Shown piece by piece: positions 11,401-21,100 of a DNA stretch of 64,000 bases. Source of the DNA: Priapulus caudatus (Eukaryota; Priapulida; Priapulimorpha; Priapulimorphida; Priapulidae). Position numbers and translations under genes: made by a program. The notes below the pieces were generated by a model, which saw nothing but the letters and a program-made list of their open reading frames with translations, was not told the origin of the DNA and ran no database searches. Within the stretch, counting starts at the first letter, position 1. Each line of letters begins with the position of its first letter. The DNA is taken from assembly GCF_000485595.1 (NCBI RefSeq), contig NW_014577776.1, positions 64,287-128,286 on the forward strand. Direction: 5' to 3'.

Positions 11401-13528
11401 GGTTGAATAAGTGTGTGTCTAAGGTGCTGATGTAAGTGCCTTCATATTAAACTTGCCTAGTGCATGCCTGGCTGTAACATGCCTGGTGCGTAGCAAGCAT
11501 GGTTGTGGCTACAGTGTTAGCTTTGATGTGTGGCACATTTATCAATCCTAGGAGGATGCCGTGTACGATTTAGCAATCGTAGGAGGAGAACCCGGGACTT
11601 GGAAGTGCCTGCCAGATAACGAGTGGGGGGGGGGGCGATAATTTGCAAACAGCAATTTCAGAAAATACTGAGCCAGGCAGAAGGAAAAATTAGCAAGGCA
11701 ACCCCGCCTCACTTATTATATACAAGGGGAAACACTGGTATTATATCCATTATTTGTAGAAGGTAAAACTCATTAGAAAGGAAATCTTTATCATTTTGGT
11801 ATCATGACTCATGTCTAAACACAAAGTTATTATATGTGTAACTTTTTGTTTGATGAACTTACGAGTCTTTTTTTCACATATCATGGGAAACAGGATAAAC
11901 TTAATCGTATCAGTAATTTCGAAAGTGAGTATATACCGTTTATACTTTCCACTACTAGTTTACTGTTACTACATGGTTTTTGGATAATGAACTGACTTTG
12001 CATCCGGGAATATGTCCTGGAACAATCCACGCTCATGAAGCTCCAAAACGTTTCTTTTACTGTACTGCCTCGCCATCTTGATTCTTGGCCGAGAACACGT
12101 CAGTAACCTGGAAATAAAAAGTTGAATACAGGTAATTGAGTTATGAAGTGCAATTGATACAATTAATAAGTTGGATTCAAGCATGTGTGTAATCCATATA
12201 TAACACCTTGCTACTGTCAGGACTGAGCTCAGCCAAAAATGTGTTCCAGTTTAATGGTGCAGGGGGCCTCCTTCATAATTTCGAGTTTGTATATATGTGT
12301 ATGTTCTGTATGTTCATGTATGTTCTGTCAGCTATGAGTTATAAAACAGAATGATTAGTGTTTCTGTATGGTCTCTAGTAGTAGTAATCCAGATAGCATG
12401 CAGCCATTGGGCCAACATGCCAACATTGGGCCAACGTTGGCCCAACATTGGCCCAACATCTTTTTGCTCAGCCTGCCAATGTTCGACCTATGTCGAGAAC
12501 ACAGCAAAAACACTAGGTTTAACAGCACTGAGGAAGATGCATATTAGTACCTTTCTTTCTTTAAATTAGACACACAGAACTGAGTGGTCAAAATCGGATT
12601 TCATTAGGTCATATGTCACAGACCACTGATCGCTATATATACTAACTGAATAGCTCTAAGTGGCCACTATACTAGGTGTAGCCACCAGATGCCATGACCA
12701 CTCTCAGTAGGAATATTATCATAGAATAGTCAATAGGCACAATAGGCTGAGCCAAGTATTCACATGACTTGTGACATCACGCGCAAAACCTCTATGCAGA
12801 ATCACATCGTTTGTTTCTCTTTCTCGTTTCTCTATCCATCTATATCAGGAGCAGATAATAGGGAATTTCCCTATTATCTACTCCTGATCTATATACATTC
12901 TTTATTACATATATAAATTCTGTCGGGTAATAATCAGTTTGTTTTCATGCGAATGAGAATGATGAAATGAGCTTCATTTCGTCATAATCCTTGTGAAAAG
13001 TTATGGAGCGCACACCGGCAGAGTTCGGCTTTTGGGCGAGTGCAGAATGGTTGTACTACTAGTACTTGTAAGATAGCGGCCAGTGGCGGCGTGGCATCGC
13101 TTTCCCACTGAACGTGGAGTAGCCTCAGTAGGTAATTGCTATCCAGTTACTGTTACTGTTAGTAATACTAATACTAATAGCATACTAAACCGACCAGGCT
13201 CTCCGACTAGTTACACGGCGGAGGACTGTACACTGGCGGTACACTGGCGGAGGCCTCTCGCCACGTAGTGTTAAGCGAGATGGGAACTTGTGGCTAATAG
13301 CATACATGATACAGAGATCAGTTTGGTCGCAGACACACACACAGTGCAGTTTCAACTTTAAATTTTCGTTTTAGCTTAAACTTTTATCAAAATTTCACGA
13401 CTCACTAATATAACATCAACTAGTCTACGCTATACTTTCTTTAATAAGTTTGGTGTGCCTTACCTCTTGGTCTTACACAAACGAAAACTACGAAGCATAG
13501 CTTCAACATGTTTCATGGGCGCAGCCAT
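5484..13528 (-). CDS. YARS2: Mitochondrial tyrosyl-tRNA synthetase (YARS2), 3' exons frame-disrupted
   Basis: Class I synthetase that charges mitochondrial tRNA-Tyr. Exons on the minus strand: 13464-13528, 11997-12107, 11139-11286, 10642-10817, 10381-10482, 10131-10245, ~9811-9888, 9068-9177, 8849-8947, 8637-8703, 6715-6905, about 5846-5915, and 5484-5523. The first exon starts [15 protein letters not shown], basic and Ser-containing like a mitochondrial presequence. The HIGH-type signature is seen in [15 protein letters not shown] (exon 3). [13 protein letters not shown] follows in exon 4. The KMSKS equivalent is [11 protein letters not shown] (exon 8). Exons 1-10 join in frame with GT-AG sites. 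Exon 11 is clearly homologous ([21 protein letters not shown]) but needs about four frame changes. Exon 12 (GGFYINYQ, S4-like) needs at least one. Exon 13 ends [10 protein letters not shown] and is a tentative call, and residues between exons 12 and 13 are not found. The frame breaks may be consensus errors or real decay. Confidence 0.94.
6007..6352. repeat. (GA)n/(CA)n compound microsatellite
   Basis: Alternating GAGA blocks, an ACGC block (about 6236-6265) and further GAGA blocks, inside a YARS2 intron near its 3' end. It generates several Arg/Glu-rich and Leu/Ser-rich spurious frames. Confidence 0.95.
7264..7500 (+). repeat. Dispersed repeat 1, copy 1
   Basis: This segment resembles the reverse complement of about 30500-30740: AAGTGCCGCA, GCGACRGYGCTC and ATGTTCACATA blocks occur in the same order. 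Both copies encode a similar broken peptide (MPxSDxAxL...PNxFTY...GW), so they may descend from a coding transposon. Family not identified. It sits in the long YARS2 intron before exon 11. Confidence 0.65.
7905..8455 (-). repeat. Dispersed repeat 2, copy 1
   Basis: The reverse complement matches about 29490-29990 block by block: GTCAGATGCAGCTTGT, the CGTCCGTCCG-type tract, CAGATTTTAGACAT, TGGCTTTATTGAAAGGA and TGACCTTTTGACCC. Imperfect and without an open frame. It ends in a GGACGGACGGAC tract. Superfamily unresolved. Confidence 0.75.
9940..10110. repeat. CA-rich degenerate microsatellite
   Basis: Imperfect ACACAC/CATGCA array inside a YARS2 intron between exons 6 and 7. The short His/Thr-rich frame across it is not a gene. 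Confidence 0.85.
11346..11737. mobile_element. hAT-like MITE (CAGTGTTTCCCC ends)
   Basis: Inverted termini: CAGTGTTTCCCCTGTATA on the left and its imperfect complement TATACAAGGGGAAACACTG on the right, 392 bp apart. GTATTA lies immediately or nearly outside both ends. CAGTGTTTCC ends are typical of hAT elements. Non-coding interior with a G-run at 11627-11636. It lies in the YARS2 intron between exons 2 and 3. Confidence 0.75.
12409..12464. repeat. CCAACATTGGGCCAACGTTGG nested palindrome
   Basis: Repeated TTGGGCCAACGTTGGCCCAA-type sequence forming overlapping perfect palindromes. Similar sequence ends many animal MITEs. Here only the palindromic core is seen. It lies in YARS2 intron 1. Confidence 0.7.
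12844..12888. mobile_element. Foldback element, TCAGGAGTAGATAA family, copy 2
   Basis: 22-bp arms starting ATCAGGAGCAGATAATAGGG pair with the right arm with a single mismatch around a 1-nt centre. The flanks are CTATATA-like on both sides. Same end sequence as the element at 3722. Located in YARS2 intron 1. Confidence 0.75.
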
Positions 13529-13670
13529 ATTGAATTCTGACTTCTGCCACCAGGGGTAACACCAACGATTGGCTGATTGTCCCACGTGGTTCTTTAGTAA
13601 AGCGGCAAGTGTGTTGTGTAAAATAAATTATAAAGCTTCATTGGTGTGAAATAGCGAAATTATACTTAAA
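13529..13670. promoter_or_regulatory. Bidirectional YARS2/LSM2 promoter
   Basis: Only 142 bp separate the divergent start codons of YARS2 (13528, minus) and LSM2 (13671, plus). The spacer contains two ATTG boxes, one a CCAAT inverse (CGATTGGCTGATTG, about 13566-13579), and a palindromic E-box CCACGTGG (13582-13589). No TATA box is evident. A shared housekeeping promoter is inferred from geometry. Confidence 0.75.
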
Positions 13671-16600
13671 ATGGTAAGATAAACAATTTTTTAATCGATG
13701 CTGCCGCCTATATAACAATATTAAGCAGCTTGGGCTACACTGGTAGAGCTATAAATAATAATGTACGCCCTACCCAACAACACCTCCCCGCCGGTTATCT
13801 CGTACTCGTAGTCGTAGCTCAGTAGTCCGTACTAGTAGAGCTATCCGTACTACTACTAGTACTACTACTAGTAGGCCTAGTACTTGCCGTAGGCCCTAGG
13901 CCTGTACCGTAGTATTTAACGTTAGTCGCTAATGATTACCGCTCCTGATCGTAACGGCCGCTAGAGGGCCTACTCACCAGAGCGTAAACTCCTTACTTAG
14001 TTACTATAGTCTATATGAAAGTGGGTGGCTGCTGACTGAGCCAGACCGGTCAATGAGTGAGCAGGTCGCAGCGACTGTGATTAGGTCGTCCAATCAGCGA
14101 GCAGGCTTTTGCCTGACGTCATTTCTCAAGTTATTCAAGTTGAATTTATAACTGCAATTAGTGCACGCTTCTGCCAAAGCCATTAACTAGATTGTTTCCA
14201 TTTATCAGGTATTCGCCTGGGGCGAAGTTTTGCCGTATTTACTTCTGTACGCTCGATTGCTCGCCGCTAATCCGATTCCCCGCCATCAGTCAAACACCAT
14301 TTACGGTCGATCGATAACGAGGCTCGCGAACCTCTGGCGCGGCGCTCGCTTACAGGCGTTAGTGTAGCCGTGCGGAACATAACGACTGTATTATACAGGT
14401 TACGTACTATTTGGACGCTCGCCCGAAACTGGACGCTCCTAAGTGTGCATACGCACATGCTCTTTTGTTTTTTTCTTGTTTTCTTTTTGTTTGAATCTTG
14501 GTTTGCAGGGCCATAGAAAAAGCAGCCATGCTCTTTTGTTTTCTTTTTGTTTCGCCTTGTAACCTGACACACATAACACAGTCTTACTAACTTACTACAT
14601 TGCAAATTGTTTCAATCAAATGTTTCCATGAGTGACCTGGTTGGCCGCTATGTTTGTTTATTGCGACCGTTTTCGATGGGCGAGATGCGCAGATGACTAC
14701 TGCGCATGCTGTGCATGCGCCCTTGCAAAACAAGAGGCGCCTGCACGCATGCCCACTTAGGAGCGTCCAGTTTCGGGCGCGCGTCCAAATACTACGGTAC
14801 AGGCCTACTCTTCACTGTTTGTTGCTTGTTGTCGGCTAGCCTTTATACATCGTCGGTACCTCTGCCGGTGGTCTGTCTAATCAACCACAAACTACTGACA
14901 ATGTTCCTTTCGGCAGTCATCTACACATTATGTATTTGGTCACACTGAAGGTAGCTGTGACTATGAGTCACAGCTGCAGGCTATACTGTTGCATTGACAA
15001 AACAGTACCAATACTAAGAAAATAAAAAGCGATTTGTTTATTAGGCCCTACCAACAATACATACCAAGCTCCAAAGTAGAGGAAATGTGTCTCAATTGCC
15101 CAATAAATCTTCTTAGCCATCTTTCAAATTTATCTGTACAACACAGTGGCAGTGCCACTGGCAACTCCAATCTTTTCAACAGTTTATAGTTTTAATATCA
15201 TCTATTTACCACAACAGGAAATTAGTTGTTGTCTGTGTGTTGATTGATTGAGAGTATTTATAGTTGCTTTAGTGTGATTGACAGTTTGTCTTGTGAGTTG
15301 TGTATATATATGGTAACATAGCATTCTGTTTTTCAGCTCTTTTACTCATTCTTCAAATCCCTTGTTGGGAAGGATGTGGTTGTGGAATTGAAAAATGATC
15401 TCAGGTAAGTGACTTATATAGTGATAGTCACTTGAAATAAATTGTACGTAATATTTGGTGACAGGAGTATGTAGTATGGCAAACAAGCAAGGGAAAATTT
15501 ATATATGTGCAAAATGTACAAGATGCTAAGAAATTACAATTTCTAATATTTATTAAATGTTACTTATATTTATTAGAGTCTTGCCAGTTGAGCATTTAGA
15601 ATAAGTCTTTAATAATATTTTATAAAGCTGAAGGGCATATTCATAGTATTATACTATATTCTCATGTTAATGTTGTTATTTTATTGTAGTATATGTGGAA
15701 CACTGCACTCTGTGGATCAGTACTTAAACATCAAGTTAACAGATATAAGTGTGACAGACCCTGACAAATATCCACACATGGTAATTATTCAGTGGCACTG
15801 CGTAGATATACCTAGTAGCATGTGTATATGCATATTATCAGGAGTTAATGAAGACAAAGGAGTTTGACTCGTATTTGGTACTGATTTCACTACATTTTTG
15901 TCGTATGAGTTCGATGTGATTAAAAATACAAATGTACAAACGAGCTTCTTTTGTTCACTGGTCCTTATTCTATCTTCCGGTAGTAATACAAACTGCGTAG
16001 CTTCCTTCGTTTTGACATAAATCATACTTTTGCACGTTTTTACGTTATTTACCGTCGTGTGGCGTTGCCAAGCCGCAAATTCTCATGCAGAGCAACTCGA
16101 AGGAGGCGCGGCAGGGATCGTGTCTCCCGTACGCAAACGTGCGAAAAGCTACAATCAGCTGGAGCGTCAATTTACTCGCTAAGATTCATACACATCATTC
16201 CTCCGCGGGTGAAGTAGTTCAGATATTTTACCAGCGCAGCGTTTATTTTAAAAAAAACTGCTGGATTCAACCATAAAAACAAGGCATTCTAACTATAGTT
16301 TAAATGTAAAATAGTTTTAATTTTTAAACCCAGCATGGGCACAACAAAACTTAATTTCTAAGCGCATTTTCTGCACTCGGCTAGACTACGGCCTAAATTC
16401 CCTGCCGCGCCTCCTTCGAGTTGCTGTGCATGAGAATTTGCGGCTTGGCAACGCCACACGACGGTAAATAACGTGAAAACCATGTCGTGCAAAAGTATGT
16501 TTTACGTCAAAACGAAGGAAGCTACGCGGTTTGTATTACTACCGGGAGATAGAATAAGGACCAGCGAACAAAAGAAGCTCATGTTTGTATACATTTGTAT

Positions 16601-16992
16601 TTTTATTCACATCAAACTCATACGACAAAAATGTAGTGAAATCGGTACCAAATACGAGTCAAACTCCTTTGTCTTCATGAACTCCTGATATTATATAGTA
16701 GCAAACATGTAAAAAAAAACGTCAATGTAAAGGTATGTAAAGAATGTAAATTTTGCACATAACACTGACAACTTGCAGCTAATAAGTATTCTATATATAA
16801 GTGACAATTGCAGCCAAAATTCCTCTGCCTATGCAAGAAAAAAAGAATCCTCTCATAATTTTCCAGCTGTCCGTGAAAAACTGTTTTATACGAGGATCCG
16901 TGGTGCGATACGTCCAGTTGCCAGCAGATGAGTGTGACACGCAACTCTTACAAGATGCAGCACGCAAGGAGGCAGCCCAGAGCAAGCAGTGA
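13671..16992 (+). CDS. LSM2: U6 snRNA-associated Sm-like protein LSm2
   Basis: Subunit of the LSm2-8 ring that binds the U6 snRNA 3' end in the nucleus and of the LSm1-7 ring that promotes mRNA decay in the cytoplasm. Four exons: 13671-13673 (only ATG), 15337-15404, 15690-15780 and 16867-16992, all GT-AG. They join to 95 residues, the usual length. The Sm1 motif spans the first half (VVVELKNDLSICGTLHSVDQ). The Sm2 motif is in the last exon (NCFIRGSVVRYVQLPADE). The sequence is nearly identical to vertebrate LSM2, and the ATG-only first exon is also known there. A large inverted-repeat element fills much of intron 3 and a second one lies in intron 1. It shares a short promoter region with YARS2. 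Confidence 0.97.
14384..14815. mobile_element. Inverted-repeat element (ACAGGTTACGTACTATTTGG ends)
   Basis: Arms at about 14391-14470 and 14732-14812 are inverted copies: both contain TATTTGGACGC, CCCGAAACTGGACGCTCC and CTAAGTG. The core has duplicated CATGCTCTTTTGTTT. The left terminus, with upstream TAGTGTAGC...CTGTAT.ATACAGGTTA, recurs at about 3665-3712, so part of the element is dispersed. No transposase. It lies in LSM2 intron 1. Confidence 0.7.
15838..16690. mobile_element. Long inverted-repeat (foldback) element, ~275-bp arms
   Basis: Left arm about 15838-16114, right arm about 16402-16690, near-perfect inverted copies around a 287-bp unique centre. Ends read TATCAGGAGTTAATGAAGAC on the left and the complement on the right, with TA at both borders. 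The termini share TATCAGGAGT with the smaller foldback elements at 3722 and 12844. Each arm encodes the same peptide block (VKTKEAT.FVLLP.DRIRTSE), of unknown origin. It sits in LSM2 intron 3. Confidence 0.85.
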
Positions 16993-17099
16993 TGGAGCTT
17001 AATCGCAATCATGAAACAGTGTTCATCTATCAGGACTCATTGTGTCTTCGTGGTCATCAAATAGTGCTGGCGTTACTAGTACTCATTGTCTAGAGCAAG

Positions 17100-17395
17100 A
17101 GGCAACCGTGTTCATTCACACTTCGTTCAGAATTGTAACCATGGTAACTGTTCAGCAACTACGGTGACCATGTTCACCCACCAATATTGGCTGTAACCAT
17201 GGTAATCATCCGGCAACTGTATTGGCCGAGTTGGTCGTCGCTGCGACCATAGGAGTCGTCTGGAGCAATCTGTGACTATGTTACATCAGTGTGTACCGTA
17301 ACCATGGTAATTGTGCACTGCAAGCTGAGACCATGTTCATCGAGTGCCAGCTAAGTCCATGTGCCTGTGTTTGCAGTTACCATGGTGATCAACCA
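17100..17395. repeat. GTAACCATGGTAA-containing degenerate repeats downstream of LSM2
   Basis: The palindrome-like string TAACCATGGTAA occurs three times, with a fourth variant TTACCATGGTGA. They are interspersed with GACCATGTTCA and GGCAACTG, at irregular 55-110 bp spacing, starting about 110 bp after the LSM2 stop. Probably in the 3' UTR or just beyond. No open frame. Confidence 0.6.
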
Positions 17396-18174
17396 ATTCA
17401 CCTTTCTGTTATTTTTGCTTAGTTGCTACATTAGGTTTGAATTTCACTATACTTTTTACAAATCTGGCAAAAAAACTATACTATATGTTATACTAGCTTT
17501 ATTACATATAATAATGTAATAAACAGCAAATGTGTTGGAAACATACATTCATATAGAAACTTTATGAATTCCTATAAGTTTGAGGAACTAGTTATGCCAA
17601 AGGTTATATATCTACGTGTCAATGAAGATATCAATGGCAAAAATTATGTTTTTTGGTTAACATGAATTAGTTACAATATCTGTCTATTGTTGCTTAAATC
17701 TGTGTAAAGATTAGCCTCCTTATAGTTCTCACAATCATGATTTTCATTGCCTAAACAAATTTTTTATTAAACCATGCAATTTCACTTTTTGTTTTGTAAT
17801 TATATGACAATAAATATTATTAGTGAATTTGTATGCATAAAATTTTTTGTGTATTGCTCTACATGGAGGAAAAAAATTCCAATTAAGGGGTAATTTTATT
17901 GTTGTATAATGTTATCACACGAAATATATCACGTCAAATTGATACAATATTCGTATTAGCTCCTTGTATTAGGTACAAGATTATTGGCAATAAATAAAGT
18001 AATTTACAAATCTTCACAGCAGATGGCGATACAGTAGCATTGGTTTTTAACATTTTCTACCGAAAGGTGTCGCTTTTGTTATCACGGATGGGGAGCAAGT
18101 TGAGGTTGCAAGAAACCAGAAACTACAGCTCCGTATTTTGATGAAATTTAATTTTCATCGTATTCCCACTGATC

Positions 18175-21100
18175 ATGGCGGCTTCCGACTCGTTAGAAAA
18201 CATTTTTAGTGAGTTATTAGAGTTTACGTAGTCCTGGGAAACTATGAAACATAACGCACTGTCCATATGGACAGTGGTTGATTCATATTTTACTTTTCGC
18301 ATCAAACTAGGCCTGGCCCTATGGTTTATGGATCACGTTTATTTTGTTCGTAATCATAACAATCATAACAAACTAATATTTTGTGACACTTAAACTAAAG
18401 TACTAGCTGCCGTCCTATTATTGGGGCTGCGTTGACTTTCTACGAAATAATGTTCCTAATTGTTTATCACTATGTGACATTGCCCCTCCCCCGGACTGTA
18501 TCATGTAATGTATGGGTACTGCCACTACTGCTGGTAGTGGTACACAGAGAGTGACACAGATAATCAACCTATATCTCGGTACTGAATACTTCCTTAAATG
18601 AGTCGGATTGGAGTGGGGATATCAATGATTAAATCTTGGTGTAGTTTACTCGAGAATCGATAAACTTTATGTCTATGAAACAAAAACCCGTTTCCGCAAC
18701 CATTATGTATGCAGTAGATTACCTCAAGGCTCAACAATTGAAAAACTGCAAATCATGTGGTACAAATGACAAGTTCTCTGCCATAGAATAGTGTTTGTAT
18801 GTCAATTTGTAGCTATGTTCCCCAGAGTACTAATATACTCTAAGCACTCCTATACTCAGCTAATGCTTTTATTTTATCCCATTTATGCACAGATCAAATA
18901 ACAAATCCAGTGAACTGCGAGGAGAACTGGGAGCAGATAATAACGTTTTGTGATCAGGTGAACAGAGAGCATGAGGGTCCACAGACAGCCTGCAAACTCA
19001 TCAGTCACAAAATACAGTCACCACAGGAGTGGGAGGCTCTTATTGCTCTCTCAGTAAGCTACTTCACTAGTTATTGATGTTTCTTTTATATCAGGGGTAG
19101 GAATTAACTTTTGAAGAAGGGAGTCCAACGGACTCCCTGCCCTCAAAAAGAGGGAGTCCGCAGTCTGAAGTTCAAAAGTTGCGTGCTTATTTTTATTTTG
19201 AAGATTCATGCGGTTGCACGTCTGCCAAATTGTCTTTGGACATTTGCTGAAAAAATACGGCAATTCCGCGAGGCCGTACTCTTGGAACGAGCTAGTTAGT
19301 ATAGCAGAATTTTCAGGGAGTCACACGGACTCCTGCATATGTCAAATCAGGGAGTATTTGACTCCGGACTCGCATTAATTTCGCACCCTGTTGTATAATG
19401 CTAAAATGTTCATGAAAGTGATGCATACATGTCATTTATAGGTAGCAGATTGTATGATGTAGATTATAAATAAAGTTGTCTTCATAAATGTACAGTTTAG
19501 AATTATTTTGAAACAATCATACACAGAGGTGATATTTTGCAGGTGCTTGAACATTGTGCAAAGAATTGCGAGAAAAGATTCCATCAAGAAATAGGAAAAT
19601 TCCGTTTTTTAAATGAAATGATAAAGCTGGTGTCTCCAAAGGTAAGATTATATGATATATGGAATTGCTGATCCATTATCAATGGGAATGCCAATAGCTG
19701 GTCAACTTCATTATATTCCATTTTTAGCACAAATATAATAATACAGAATTGTGCCTATACCTTTTCTATCATAGACACATGAGGTAAAATATACATGCTT
19801 TTCGTTCTATTCATTCCCTAGTACTTGGGGAATAAAACATCGCCTAGGGTTCATGTTAAAGTTATCGAGTTGATGTATCAGTGGACGTTAATAGCACCAC
19901 ATGAGCCAAAAATCAAGGAGGCATATGAGATGCTTAAACGCCAAGGCATTGTAAAGCAGGACCCAATACTTCCTGCATCGCCTGTCAGAAATATCCAGGT
20001 ACAGCCATGTGCACATTTTGTCATTATAAAGTTTTTATATTGTTGGTAGTGTTAAATCAGTAGATTTTAAGACAGTGTAGTTGTTTTGTGAGTGCATATG
20101 ACAATTTCAATCACATATTTTTCTCATGTAATTTTTTCATTTTGTATTTATATTATTTTGTAAAGTTGGTGTGGTGTAGCATGAATTATGCTGTCCAGAT
20201 ATCTGAATAATGCTATACAATATACTATGCAGTACATGCTATACAAGTTGCTATGTGGAAATGACTAGTTCTATGCATGAACTGTAAAGATTTGTAATTG
20301 ACGTTATGCAGTTGACCATTAACCGTATTATTTTATAGCCATTATTATTAGTCATGAGAAGTTCATTCTATACTAAAAATTCTGGCAGGTGCTCATACTT
20401 AATAGTAATATGATGTTTTCAGTATGGAAATACGGGAGTGGTTCCACCCAGTCCCCGCAGAAATGAATTAGCTATAGATGCAGATAAACAGAAGGTATTG
20501 AATTTAGAACAACTATATTCTTCATATTTATATGAAAGTGACAATTTTTTGCGATAACGATTTAATTGGTAAATATTTGATAATAAGTGATATGTGTACA
20601 AGAATTTCCTGTTCATGTTTGTGGGTATCTGCAGAACTTATAACAAGTGGAACGACAATCGGTTAGTAAATAATGTGGCTAAAAGGTGTCTTTGTTATTA
20701 TTCTTTTGCAGTTATTATCAAAGTTATTAAAGAGCAGAAATCCGGATGATTTGCAAGCAGCGAATAGACTCATCAAGAATTTGGTTAGGGAGGTGTGTTT
20801 TATACTAGTCTACATTTATTTTTCCCTTGAAATATACCAGTAACCCAACCTGTTATTTCAATGTGGGTAGGTGAAAAATCTTACCTATTTACTACCATTT
20901 ACCTATTTATTAACTAATTATTTATAGGTATAAATTGATGGGGCAAAATTGATTGACATTGACATTGCATGCCTAATTTACTGTTCATGATGGAAAACTT
21001 TTAGCAACAGCTAAAAAATAAAAAATACTTGTTGTATCTAGGTTATTGTTTTTTGTTGTTGTAAATGACATGTTTATATATGTTGTTTTCAATCATTATT

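Noticed and set aside
15838-16690. Frames in the foldback arms as a real protein gene
   Set aside because: Both arms carry the same short block in inverted orientation, with no start, splice or continuing domain; better read as element sequence.
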